Below, piece after piece: positions 1 to 10,252 of a stretch of 64,000 nt of DNA. This DNA is from Morchella semilibera. Taxonomy: Eukaryota > Ascomycota > Pezizomycetes > Pezizales > Morchellaceae. The number at the start of each line of letters is the position of its first letter. Within the stretch, counting starts at the first letter, position 1. The stretch covers positions 186,001 to 250,000 of the forward strand of contig WBVU01000005.1 in the NCBI GenBank assembly GCA_009192285.1, in the 5' to 3' direction. The translations under genes and the position numbers were made by a program. Below the pieces are notes generated by a model. That model worked only from the letters and a program-made list of their open reading frames with translations, made no database searches and was not told the origin of the DNA.

Positions 1-2232
1 TCTCATATGGGGAACCTTTATTAAAAAATATCCCCATTCGATGATTTTATAAGCTTAGAAGGAGTGGGGGTCGAATGACCCGCTAGATCACCCCCTAGTC
101 AAACTTGTGGCTGGAGGCTTCAGCGCTTGGCTTCTTAATGCCAGGTTTGTCAAAAAAAGACTCCTGATCCATCAGCGCAAAGGACCTATTTTTGACCAGA
201 TCTGACACCTGGTACATACGCTCTACTATGCGGGTGTGGTTATAACTGTTACCCACCTACATAGCTACAGTCCTACTACTGGCCGCCTCCCTACCGGTTT
301 TGGCTGCCTCTTGCGGGTTCTATTTCTGTATCTAGGTACAGTCGCAACTCGAGATGCCGGATCTCAATACGCTTGACCCCTTTTGCCCCGTACGAAACTC
401 TGGCGGGGGGCGGATTTAGTTCTCTTGCTGTAGAATTAATTTGCTATCCCGAATCTCCTAGGAATATTTAATATCTTGTACGAAATTGTTAGAATCTTGG
501 CAATCCGGCATATCGAGTTACGACTGTAGTATGAACCAAGCAGATTGTACAAACATTACAAGAGAAAGGCTGCCAGTGGGCCCGAGATGTACTACGTTGT
601 CAAGGGTAGGTGAGTAGAACACGGACATCCAGTTCATGTTGCTACGTTCTACCCACCTACCCTTGACACTGGAGGGAGTATCTCGGAGCTCACGCCGGTG
701 GTGCGCATCTGCCTCTTCGGGTAACTAGGTATAGAGAAGATGCGTATATACACGTCGATAGCACGGTACCAAATGGCATGCATCGGCTAGTCTGGCCAGA
801 AAAATGATTCCAGGGACGACCATAGATATCACCTACAGCCCGGACCTGCCCCCGCAAGTCCTGCACCTTTAGTGGGAGTATGATATGCATACTAGTCTAA
901 ATCGGATGTCAATGCTAGTAGAATATTAGTTTTGATGTCGGAAGCCAGAACATACTGTCTTATCTTGTATGTTAATCGAGCGGTTGGGAGCTCCCAGTAT
1001 TGCAATGCCTCCACTCGACAGCAACCCCCCCCCCCCCCTAGGGTACTAAAACCGATACCGCTTAGGCTGGCAGTAAATGCTGACCTCCCAGAAAGAGCTA
1101 AAGCTTGGTGGCGTTTGCTCACAGATACTTTTATCCCTACTGTGAAATAATTGATCCCTCATATACACCCCGGGTCTCCATTGTAGGAGGAGTCGGGGGT
1201 GCCGATCGCTATCCGAAAGGGTCCAGCAAATCCACCACACGGGGAAAAAAAGTGGGCGGGAGAAAAATAAGAATGGCGGGAGAAGACAAAACTGCGCGGG
1301 AGAAAATAAAGTATGCGGGATGGTGTGTGTGCGTGTGGTGGGGGGGGGGGGGGCAGAAGACTTGGGGTGGGGTCTACTCTCCTATGAAAATCTCAACCAG
1401 AAAAGGTTGTGGACAGGGTTCTCAATGGTACCAATTGGTATGATCTTCATGCCACATTCCACTCACTACTGGGTCTCCAGGTGATCATCAAACCGTATGA
1501 TATTCCACACACTGCTTATTTTACTGACTATAATAGGGAGTTTAAGCCAAATCGACAACAAAAGGTCAACAAAAAAAGGATTAGCGTGTACTAGCCCGGT
1601 GTAGTAGGTATGATATCCTCGGAGGTGCGCACAGAGACCTTTGGTATAGTCTCCTGAATATACCAGTGATAGCATGGCTATATACAGCGTTTTCCTGATC
1701 ACACCAGCCTCATTTTCACTTGCCGATCTTTTTTTTTGCGGCGAGGGGCTGGCTTAAACCCTCTGACAAAAGTATCATACTGTAAATGAGTCTTGTCTTA
1801 GTTTTCGAAAAGCTATCCGAAAGAAAAAAGATTTTTGGGGGCACCAATTGCAACCTTAAGGCTCTACTATGATATTTATCATATAACCGAGATAGATAGA
1901 TACCTACCATATCATACCTACTATTACCTAGAGGTCTTCATACCGTACGTTACTTGGTGTACTATCAGAGAATGTTATCAATACGTACTTGTTAATCACT
2001 AACCAGATTGTCATTGAGAACCCTGCCTGAGCTGGGTCCTGTTGCCTTGGTATGGATGCACCCTTTCCGCACGCCGCAAGGTAGATCCTAGTGCACTTGT
2101 ATCGACCGATATGCACAATACCTCTAGTAGTATAGCTCGAGAAGTGATGTTCCCTATGCTCGTCAACCGTTCACATACCATCTTATTTAAAGGATCCCGG
2201 GCAGGAGCCACAGTACGCCACAGGAGGGTGGG
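1..2232. other. Intergenic, no supported gene
   Basis: No open frame here is longer than about 110 codons and none shows a recognisable domain. The stretch holds a hairpin at 599-667, a 13-base C tract near 1026, and a 14-base G run at 1340-1353 followed by CAGAAGACTTG. The same G-run junction occurs again at 10310-10337. A segment near 1539-1612 resembles 24208-24275 (shared GTTTAAGCCAAAT and GTACTAGCC...GTAGGTA), so it is probably a dispersed repeat. Confidence 0.6.
599..667. repeat. Near-perfect hairpin
   Basis: Arms 599-620 and 646-667 are reverse complements over 22 bases with one mismatch, around a 25-base loop. Weaker pairing (a CCGAGAT block) continues outward on both sides, to about 575 and 690. 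It looks like a small foldback/MITE remnant. No target duplication was identified. Confidence 0.75.
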
Positions 2233-2525
2233 TAGTGTTGGGCACGAGCCTGTTCGAGACGAAACTGGCCTAAAGCTCGAGCTGGCCCGGATTGTGGGAA
2301 GAAGGGCTCGAGCTATCAAAGATATAGCTAAAGATAGTCATATCGATATATATTACATTCTCAGGTGATTCTCAGATGATCTATCCTTGCTATATCTACA
2401 GTTTCTCTAATATCAGCCCATTACTAATAGGTTGGGTCGCTCGGGCCTTAGGTCGGGTTTTTCCGGTATTAGCTCGAGCTGGCTTGGGCTCGTGGGGAGG
2501 AGAGCTCGGCTTGTGCCCAACACTA
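2233..2525. mobile_element. hAT-type MITE, copy 1
   Basis: The ends are TAGTGTTGGGCAC and GTGCCCAACACTA, matching the YARNG start typical of hAT terminal repeats. The flanking 8-mers AGGGTGGG (left) and AGGATGGG (right) match at 7 of 8 positions, as expected for an aged hAT 8-bp target duplication. The 293-bp interior is rich in CTCGAGCT-like motifs and has no coding capacity. A second copy lies in the opposite orientation at 58723-59100. Confidence 0.85.
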
Positions 2526-4089
2526 AGGATGGGGCAAGGGTCACGGTTTTGAGATCAACCAAGGCTCCCTTCTGACATCTGATAGGACAAAACCAAAAGG
2601 TGTGCCTAGGAGTTGACAGTTCTGTCGGGGATATTCGCGCTACTTCAGGTCTTTGGAGGTACTTGGATTCTTTGGCGGCTGCCCCACCCTAATTAAGTAC
2701 CAAACCTCCTCAAAACATTCCCAAGCTAAGGTGTTCCCGGGGGTATGACCCTGGTGGCCCGGTAGATTGTATTCTATGCCTTTTGGCATAGAAGGCCGGT
2801 ACGTAGGTGAGCTAGGCGATGCATTTGCGTGCAATGTCTGATGTAAATGTATCAACAGATGACTTTACCTACATTTTTGTGGGCCTAACAGTCTACAACT
2901 TTAGATACAACCTTACCTAAACCTTTACATCTGTTTATAATTTTACATACACCTTTCCCAATGATTATACCTGTAAAGTCATAAAAAAGTCGTAGAGTGT
3001 TATTTTTTCCCAAGTATATGTCTGGAATAAATAAAATTATATCAAAATGATGGTATAGTAGGTTAGAATGGTATGTAGCGGTAAATGTGCCGAAAAGCAA
3101 CCTCACCAACCGTGGTAAAATAATTTACCACCGGTGGTATAAGCACAGAACCTCAGTCCTTGTGCCAATACAAATGCTGAGTAGTCTTTTATATTGTTAC
3201 ACTATACTATATTAATTAGTGCCATACTTATGAAGGTTTCCCGCCGGTGGTGGTAAAGTGCTTGCCACCGGTGGACAATTGGACTCATAGATTGGCATTA
3301 TATAGCCCCTTTTAGCCAAAGGGTCTATGCTTTTATCCATCCTAAGGTATAGATATTGGTATTGTTTTCACCACCGGCGGTAAAATAATTTACCAGGTAA
3401 AATCACTTTTGACACGTTTACCACACCATAAATGGTCTGCTCAGTGTTAAATAGCATACATTTCGGATTCTGATATACTAAACCTTTGAATAAGTCCTTC
3501 CTCATAGGGTTAGGGCTTTTAAGAGTTGTACATATTGAAGGTCGTCCAATTTTACTTTACATAAGTATTTACTGATTCATTTACTAATTCACTTACACAT
3601 ACAAAGTGAATATTCTCCCCCTCACTACAATTTCCACATTTACATGATTCATCTCACGGGCGTTAGAGTGAACTAGGCAAACAAGACGGCTAAGCGTACC
3701 AAACCCTATGATGCTGGATAGAAAAGTAAACCTGTAGATGGAAACGGGCCCACATATAGAGATAGCCTAGATCCTGCGGTAAAGGCTCTGAAGCATAAAA
3801 ACCCCTAGTCTCGACGAAAAGAGCGTTCAAGGGACAAAATTTACCCTAACCTACGGGTCAACCCACAAAAAAAATAAACCCTTAAGAAATTCAAATTCCA
3901 AGCTTAACAGTCTTCTTTAGGCTCGTCGATTCTTTGGCAGTAATAATTTCATTTTCGCACTACAGAGCTTCAAACCCTCACCACCGCGGCGGCAGATAGA
4001 GCGATACAAAAAGAAAAAGAACATAGAAAGAAAAGGAGAGGTTGTTCAACGCACACCCCAACACTCCCCCCAAGCCACCCCAGTGTGTT
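2526..4089. other. Intergenic with CCACCGGTGG palindromes
   Basis: No supported gene. The segment 3105-3405 carries three related palindromic blocks built on TTACCACCGGTGGTAA, listed separately. The rest is AT-rich, with no recognisable signal beyond being the 3' flank of the minus-strand gene ending at 4090. Confidence 0.55.
3108..3402. repeat. Three spaced CCACCGGTGG palindromic blocks
   Basis: Blocks near 3109-3142, 3241-3275 and 3370-3402 each combine GGTGGTAAA with TTTACCACC or its degenerate forms around AATAATTT or AGTGCTT spacers. Spacing is about 130 bp. The first and third share GGTAAAATAATTTACCA. They could be terminal or subterminal repeats of decayed foldback elements or a dispersed palindromic repeat. 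No function is visible. Confidence 0.55.
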
Positions 4090-6596
4090 CTACCTCTGTC
4101 CTCCCCTACCCTTGTGCTCTCCGACCCATTTTACCGGCTTCGGTTTCTCCCCCTCTCCTATACCCGCATACGGGTCCTTTTCCTTTTCCTCTGCACTCCC
4201 TACGTTGATCTCAAACGTAGATCTAACCGGCCTGTACGACTCCTTCTCCGCCGCCAGAATAGTTACTGCCACGGTTCCCTGGCCCACCGCATAGAGCACA
4301 AATTCATCCTGCTTATTCGGGGCTCCTGCTGCCACCACCACCTTCACATCGCTGCTCACGGCGATCTTTTCCTTCGCCCACTGAGAGGAGTCCTCAAGCT
4401 GCACTGTATACGACTGCCCACACTTTGCCTCCCGTGGTAGAGTATTCTGATTCAGTTTCAGTTCAGGTTCACGTGGCGGCTGATCCGGCGACCTAGCCAG
4501 ATGTTCGTCCAGCGCCTTTGCGAGGGAAAAGTTGAAGGTCTCCTTTGAGGACGGATCCTTTGGGTCCTTTGCGAACTGCTCAAGACGGACAAACAGATTC
4601 CCACGGACCCAAAACGCCTTGTTGGGGGTGCAAAGGCTGTAGGCACCGAGAGGCGATGCGCAAGGTTTAATTACAGAATCCAGTGGGTGAACTTCGAAGC
4701 CGGAGACGTAGTTTATGAGAGTGTGGATTGGAGCCTTATAATTATCATGGACGTAGATAGCGGCAATGATGGTGGTGTTCTCACGGGTAAATGTGGAGAT
4801 GAGACTGACGCAACCGGGAGAGACGTTTATGAGTGGTGTAGCCTCAAGACTCGCTCCCAAGACATCAGAGCCAAGGAATATAGGGTCGAGTGAGGCGGCA
4901 TTGATAACAGGAGGTGGGGGGTCAGGTGATTCACCATCTCCGATGATCTTGCGAACGCCGGACCGAAACCTCTCAGGGAGCATTGATACTGCCAGATCAA
5001 CGACGGCGCCAAACTCGGGCACAGCAAGGGGGCCAAGTGGAGGGGGCACAGCAAGGGGATCAGGTGGAGGCACATTTAGGGCGGGGCCCACAGGTGGAGG
5101 ATCGGGTCCAGGTGGATCAGCGGCGTCCACTTCTGGATCGGCTATTCCCCACGGATTCAAGACGCCGATACGCCTTAGCCGGGTCTCTGGGTTTCGGTCT
5201 GGGAAGAGAGAGTTTCGTCAGCACGAGACATATCACAGCAAGGAGGGTGAAACATACTGCAATCAAGCTCATCCCCCAGAGGGTGCTCGTGGTCAAGGGC
5301 TGTGGCGAGATAGTCTGCACGTGCTTGCGTAGCAGCGGGCGGAGATGGCACTAGTGCCTCGAGTGCGTGGGTAGCATCTAGGACACGCCCCCCAGCGACC
5401 TCGATCCATACATGATGACCAAATGAACTCCGCTCCGGATCCAGCGGAGGCACCCATGGTCCCGTGCCTGTGAGATTCCAGGCTGATTAATACCATACAT
5501 TTGATAGACAGGTTGGGAGCGGGAGGGGAGGGGCGTAGCGGCTCACCATTGCCTTCCCAGAACGGTGTATTACACCGTAAATGGTCCCCGCCAAGTGGGA
5601 CACACCCAATCAGCGGCCCTGGATTAATATATCCGTTTGGCGCTTGAAGTACCCAGCGTGAGTTGGCAATCTCTGCACCTGTGGCATCCATTAACAAGGA
5701 GCACCCGAGCTGTGTGATACCAGCTACATCGCCACAGTTGCATTGCGGAAAGGTAGCGCCAGCCCAAGCTAAAAGATTAAAGTGCCCCCCAGTAGGACCT
5801 TGTACGTAGGATGGACCCCCATCCACTGTATTGTAGCGTGGCACCTGGCTTTCAGGGTTCCAAACGACGTTAACAACACGTCTGATGTACCACTCGCTAA
5901 GCTGATTAGGTTCTAGACCTATGAACTCAGTAGGCGTAGGCGCAAACATCCGCCAAAGTGCGATCGGGTAGCCTGGGTTCATATTGATGCGGGTTCGTCC
6001 TGGTGCTCCCGCCGCGGGAAGCCCGTCTGGCCAATCTGCCCGAGCCCAGCAGAGCTCGAGTTGTGCCGTTCGATCAGCATGAAAGGCGGCGCCTACCTAG
6101 GCGTCAGATTGACCAAGTCTCCAAAGTGAATGAATATATTATACGAACCTAGTGTATCGTGAATGATTACTGAATTGAAGCCGCCTGCCCATCTGAATGG
6201 GATATCAACGACATTGTTGGGGGACATGAGAAACATTCCTACTACATTAACATTTCCGTCTCCCGCGCCTGCCGGTGGCACAGGGGTACTGGCGCTCTGT
6301 AGGACGAGATGAGGGCCCATGAACATGGCGAGGGTGTATGTCCCGAGTTGTTCCCTCCAGGCATCCGGGAAATCTGCGGTTCCCGTTATTCTCATGCTTA
6401 ATGACCCATTTGGGTTGAGGCTAGGATTCCGGAAGATATTTGGTATGGTTGGGGCGGGCGGCCCATTCTGGGGGTTGTCATTGCGGTTCCAGATCTGCTG
6501 CTCAAGGGCGGGGGTGGTTTGCAACAACACGCCATTGACCTTATCAGCAAGGGTGAAGCTGTTTACAGCACGTATTTCTTCGATTCTCCACGGCAT
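4090..6596 (-). CDS. Transglutaminase-like (Cys-His-Asp) protein with C-terminal Ig-like domain, spliced
   Basis: I read four exons. Exon 1 starts with ATG at 6596. Exon 2 ends at 5547, exon 3 is 5467-5258 and exon 4 is 5198-4090. Introns 5546-5468 (79 nt, GTGAGC..TTAATC..CACAG) and 5257-5199 (59 nt, GTATGT..CTGAC..CCCAG) keep frame exactly. The exon 1-2 junction is uncertain: 6148-6036 (113 nt, GTTCGT..GCTGATC..GGCAG) keeps frame and gives 751 aa, whereas the better-looking GTAGGC donor at 6096 does not. The core has CNCGDVAG (Cys codon 5734-5736), GHHVWIEV (His 5412-5414) and RVLDATH (Asp 5376-5378), the Cys-His-Asp order of transglutaminase-like/papain-fold enzymes. A Pro-rich linker, an unrecognised region and a bacterial Ig-like (BIG2-type) segment follow. 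No signal peptide or clear membrane segment is seen in the spliced frame. Substrate is unknown. The fold call is by motif only; Cys-His spacing (~80 aa) is longer than usual. Confidence 0.7.
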
Positions 6597-6660
6597 GGCT
6601 AGTAGGAAGGAATGAACTGTAGGGGAATGATGGGGTCCTCAATGTAGGAGAAGGAACCTG

Positions 6661-6668
6661 TATTTATA
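6661..6668 (-). promoter_or_regulatory. TATA-like box upstream of the transglutaminase-like gene
   Basis: TATAAATA on the minus strand lies about 65 bases upstream of the ATG at 6596. This is a plausible core promoter position with a short leader. Confidence 0.5.
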
Positions 6669-6669
6669 C

Positions 6670-7233
6670 TAAATTTCAATTAATCAGTAGAACCGAGAAT
6701 CTAGACTACTTCTTCGATTGAGCTGAAATTATGTAAATCTACTACATTAATCTAATTGGCTTCCTGACGTCTCCGGACTGGACTGGGTCTGCATACCATC
6801 AAAATCCAGTTTCCATGCACGATCTACGGCCATGTGCACCCAGGCCGGGTTCAGAAACGTAAAAAGAACTGAGAGCACACGCTACGAACCTTTACGACCT
6901 ATCGTGCATTAGAGGCTTTTAGTTGACCCCTCTTTTCTATTTTCAAAGTGAAGAGGAAACTCCTGTAGCTAAGAGTTTATGCTAAGCAGAGCATCCTGCG
7001 GGTACAAACTGAGGACGGGACGTAGCTGCATGATATTCTCTAAATCTCTCATACGCCTAAGGTATAATTATCTAATTGACGGTCAGTCCGAATTACAACA
7101 AGACACCGTTGGCTGTTTGTCGTAAACAATCTTTTCTTCAACGACGATACGGGTGGGGGGGGGGGGAGAACCTTAATCCCCGCTAACAAAGAGATGATGA
7201 TGATGTTGAGCTAAGGAGAAATACATAGACACC
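6670..7233. other. Intergenic, nothing recognised
   Basis: Upstream flank of the minus-strand transglutaminase-like gene. A G run at about 7152-7166 precedes the MITE that starts at 7234. No gene or RNA signal is visible. Confidence 0.5.
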
Positions 7234-7419
7234 TATCCCCTGGTCTGTTGAGACTTGCAGAATCCAGGACTTCCTATTTTAGTAATAATTGTCCCACTTT
7301 TTGCTAACAAACGCCAACAATCTCTGGCAAACACCCACAGAAAGTGACGGGCTCAGTGACTTTGCCACAGCCCGAACAGGAAGTCCTGGATTCCGCGAGT
7401 CTCACCAGCCCAGGGGATA
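7234..7419. mobile_element. MITE family A, copy 1
   Basis: A 186-bp element with long terminal inverted repeats starting TATCCCCTGGTCTGTTGAG and ending in its complement. The arms pair over about 45 bases, including a central CCAGGACTTCCT / AGGAAGTCCTGG block. It is flanked by TA on both sides, suggesting a TA target duplication (Tc1/mariner- or PIF-like activity). There is no coding capacity. Confidence 0.8.
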
Positions 7420-8116
7420 CCTACATAGTAATTTACTCTTAGGTTTCCCTCCGGCGCTTGCTACCGTGGCTAAACATCATCTTTACATGGGGCATCAACC
7501 ATTAGCGTCCCACAAAAGCGCACGGAATTGAAAATACTTCACAATGGGCTTAAGCGTCTCTGGTTGTAAATTGGACTGACAGTCTATCAGATAGTGCCAG
7601 TAGATAGAGTACTAACTCGCTAGCGTCGTTTGCACTAAAAGGTACTCAGAATGTTAGGACTCTTGGTTAGACGTTACTCCCCTCCCTGGTACTTAGCGGG
7701 GCACATACAGGCTCGGCGCCCGCATTTGATAATTCGGCAGCACGCTGATTGGTACGATCTTCGGTGATTATCTAAGTGTTAGCTCAAAAATGCATGCTTC
7801 TAAGCGATAGGGTATTAGGTCTCAGATTGCCGTTTGGCCTTGGATTGGGTGTGTCAACTTGATTCAGCTTGAGCGCCTCAAGTCAAAACCCCAAACCACA
7901 TCTTTTTCGAGCTAAGAGTCCGTTTTTGCCAATGAGAATCATAGTTGATGATCTTCAGCCTGTCTCACGCTTGTTGCTTGCATACTGTTCAGCTAGAGTA
8001 GATGTTCATCATGCACTACAACCCCAGAGTACGTAATGAATCAAAATCCCAGCTAATGCACCAGTCCAGGAAATGTCAAAGCCTCCTGGAAAAAACAACA
8101 GTCGGAGAATTGACCT

Positions 8117-8434
8117 TATCCCCTAGTCTATTATGACTATCAGAATCCAGGTCTTGTTTCGGTAATACAGTTGCTAACGAACCCCTTGATAAACTGTGGC
8201 GGGAGCCGAGGGGGCAACGGGCTTAGTGACTATCCCTTAGTCCGCGAACGACGACGCCCCCCCCCATCATAGATCTGGGGGATGTGTTGTTTGGTGAGGG
8301 AGATAACGCGATCTGGTAGTAAAGCCACACAAAATTTGCTTCTTCTTAGGGGGTCATTTTACTAACAGACTAAGGGATGCCGCACCTTGAATAGGAAGTC
8401 CCGGATTCTAGGAGTCTTATCAGCCCAGAGGATA
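8117..8434. mobile_element. MITE family A, copy 2, interrupted
   Basis: It has the same terminal repeats as the element at 7234-7419 (TATCCCCTAGTCT... ...CCAGAGGATA) and the same internal GGGCTYAGTGACT segment. Just after that segment a different MITE (8231-8378) is inserted. Removing the insert leaves about 170 bp, close to the 186 bp of copy 1. Confidence 0.75.
8231..8378. mobile_element. MITE family B, copy 1, nested in family A
   Basis: Terminal repeats TATCCCTTAGTC and GACTAAGGGAT flank a C tract and a TTTGCTTCTTCTTRGGGGGTCA segment shared with 11912-12075. The first ~15 terminal bases resemble family A (TATCCCYTRGTCTGT), so one transposase may have mobilised both. The insertion splits copy 2 of family A, so this family was active later. 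Confidence 0.75.
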
Positions 8435-8447
8435 CTACTCGCGTTTT

Positions 8448-8537
8448 TGGACACGACTAATATTGCATACACCCAAGAAACCGCCAAGACTACATTTTTG
8501 TATGGCATGTAATAGCGGTTGTGTTTAGAAACGCTAT
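8448..8537. repeat. Inverted repeat with an AATATTGCATAC motif
   Basis: Left arm GCGTTTTTGGACACGACTAA and the arm around 8498-8537 (GCATGTAATAGCGGTTGTGT then AAACGC) are imperfect reverse complements. The same motifs recur near 32021-32066 and 32100-32145 in the opposite order, and partly near 35283-35330. This is probably a dispersed foldback element. Confidence 0.5.
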
Positions 8538-8565
8538 GAAGTTGTGAGTAGGTATATATAAATTA

Positions 8566-8690
8566 CTACCGCTAGTACGCATATGAGATCAAAATTGCTA
8601 GAAGCAGACCTGATCTACGCCCTTCAACCGGTCGTGGAGGTAATCCCTGGCCGGAGATAGCCGGTTCGTAGGGTCATTTAGCCGAGAAAT
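8566..8690 (+). repeat. Dispersed repeat R, copy 1
   Basis: The segment with CATATGAGATCAAAATTGCT, CAGACCTGATCTACG and GAGGTAATCCCTGGCCGGAG is shared with 45165-45310 and 50469-50600. All three copies are in the same orientation. No terminal repeats were resolved and the function is unknown. Confidence 0.7.
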
Positions 8691-8699
8691 GAGTATCCT

Positions 8700-9515
8700 T
8701 GGACGGATGAAATCGTCAAATTCGCGGCTTGCCTTTTTGAGCTAATACTAGCTCAAGCAGAGAATCCGGGATAGCAGATTCATTTTACGGTAAAGAATAA
8801 AAATCCCGGAGGGTTTCGTACGGGACAGCAAGGGATCCGGGGTATTAAGACCCGGTATACCGAGTTGCGACTGTAGTCCCAAAACCACCTGCATATAGGT
8901 TGCATGTGATATGTCACCTCCTATGAAGGTACAGGCACCCACGGAGTGAAGGCTGATCCCGTCTGATGGCGATCAGGGATTTGAGGCCAAATAACAGCCA
9001 GGTTCTGGACGCCAAGGGCAAATTACTGCAAACAAAACCATCAGGCAGGATCCACCGTCAGAGCTACTGTATCCCTAATCCCACTAATGCATGCACAATG
9101 ATCTTTGCGGTTTTTATTTCTTGGGACCCCGCAATTTGGACCTTTCTACAGGCGGTGACTACAAGACTCTATTACGCCATCAATTGATAAGCTACTAACA
9201 TTGCCAAAACACCTGTCCTTCTCCGGGGTTAGAGAATCCGGCAACTAACACTCAACGAAGAAAAAATTGTTCATTACCAAGGCTTCCAGGAGATGCAGGT
9301 AGGTTGTGATACTACATTTTCGACTGCAAGACTGAAAGATACGCATACTGGTATATTCAATCCTTATGCCTATGATTTCCCTCTGAGTGTACTTTGAACA
9401 CCTATGTCGGCTATGAGGCTAAATGCAGCATGATCTTGATAATTAATGATAGGTCAATACTTCTTCACGCTTACTGTGAAATACGCTGGGTGGATATCCC
9501 GAGTGAATTATCGCT
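8700..9515. other. Intergenic with part of a dispersed repeat
   Basis: No supported gene. Near 8805-8880 a segment (GTACGGGACAGCAAGGGATC then GGTATTAA) resembles 48078-48105 (GTACGGGATAACAAGGAATC) and 37515-37540. GAGTTACGACTGTAG near 515-530 resembles GAGTTGCGACTGTAG near 8860-8875. These are old interspersed repeats. Confidence 0.45.
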
Positions 9516-9559
9516 GGGATCCTATCAACTGGGATCTTATCAGCAGGGTCTTATCAGAT
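9516..9559 (+). repeat. 15-bp minisatellite, three units
   Basis: Three imperfect tandem units of GGGATCTTATCARCW-type sequence. Confidence 0.6.
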
Positions 9560-9599
9560 GTTCTCTAAGCGCCTGCCAAGCCTGACCCCTCAAACACCG

Positions 9600-10252
9600 A
9601 CAACTCCGTCGACCTTTGGAACACCCTCCGATTCCCCCCAACGCCCCCCCATTTGCCTACCCCCCGTAGTATCACTGGGCTGATACCTACCCCTCCTTCA
9701 TATCCTAGACTATCTCCACCGTTCTCGCAACGCGAGCCTAGTCAACAAGCTCACCCGGTCCTGGGCAGAGGTTCCTACTGCCCTGGTACGGCCGGGCGGT
9801 GACGCGACCGACAAGGAGGAGACAGGCGCAGAGCCGTAGAGTGATGATGATCTACTGACATCCACAGGCCTCGACAGCGCCCGCGCCTGCTGGTGTCACC
9901 TTTCCGTCTCCCGCCCCACCTCCCGCCCGCCCCTTGTGGTTAGCCAGCACCATCACCCCCTCCACCAACCACCCAACAACCCTACGCTCCCCGACCCCAC
10001 ACCACCCCACCCCTACCACCGACAAACCCCGTCCCGTCCACGCGCAGAGACCAAAGAAACCCGAAAAGTGTGCTGCCACGCACCTGGCCTACCCCACCAC
10101 TTCACAACCTCCAACGTCTCGCTCCGCAACCCGCAGAAATGGCGGGAGGAACTGTGGGGACATCCGCTATGTGCGCTCGTGGACGATGTACCTACATCAG
10201 CTCGACGCCCGAGCCCTGACGATGCGGCTGGGATGTGATTATACCGGCAATT
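9600..10252 (+). pseudogene. Possible relic coding sequence
   Basis: GC-rich stretches read as protein-like pieces. One (about 9710-9838) contains NASLVNKLTRSWAEVP and ends in a stop. A second (10134-10238) contains KWREELWGHPLCALVDDV. Between them is Pro/Thr/His-rich sequence. Base composition is much more GC-rich than the flanks. The pieces lie in different frames and no domain is recognised, so this may be an old gene with unresolved introns or a decayed one. The style resembles the relic copies at 43.6 kb and 52 kb, but I could not align them. Confidence 0.3.

Noticed and set aside
5117-5320. Membrane protein from the frame with a hydrophobic stretch
   Set aside because: The hydrophobic segment is read from an intron and an alternative frame; the spliced frame continues the enzyme.
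4766-5332. 188-codon plus-strand open frame
   Set aside because: Antisense to exons 3-4 of the transglutaminase-like gene and low-complexity Gly/Ser/Thr.
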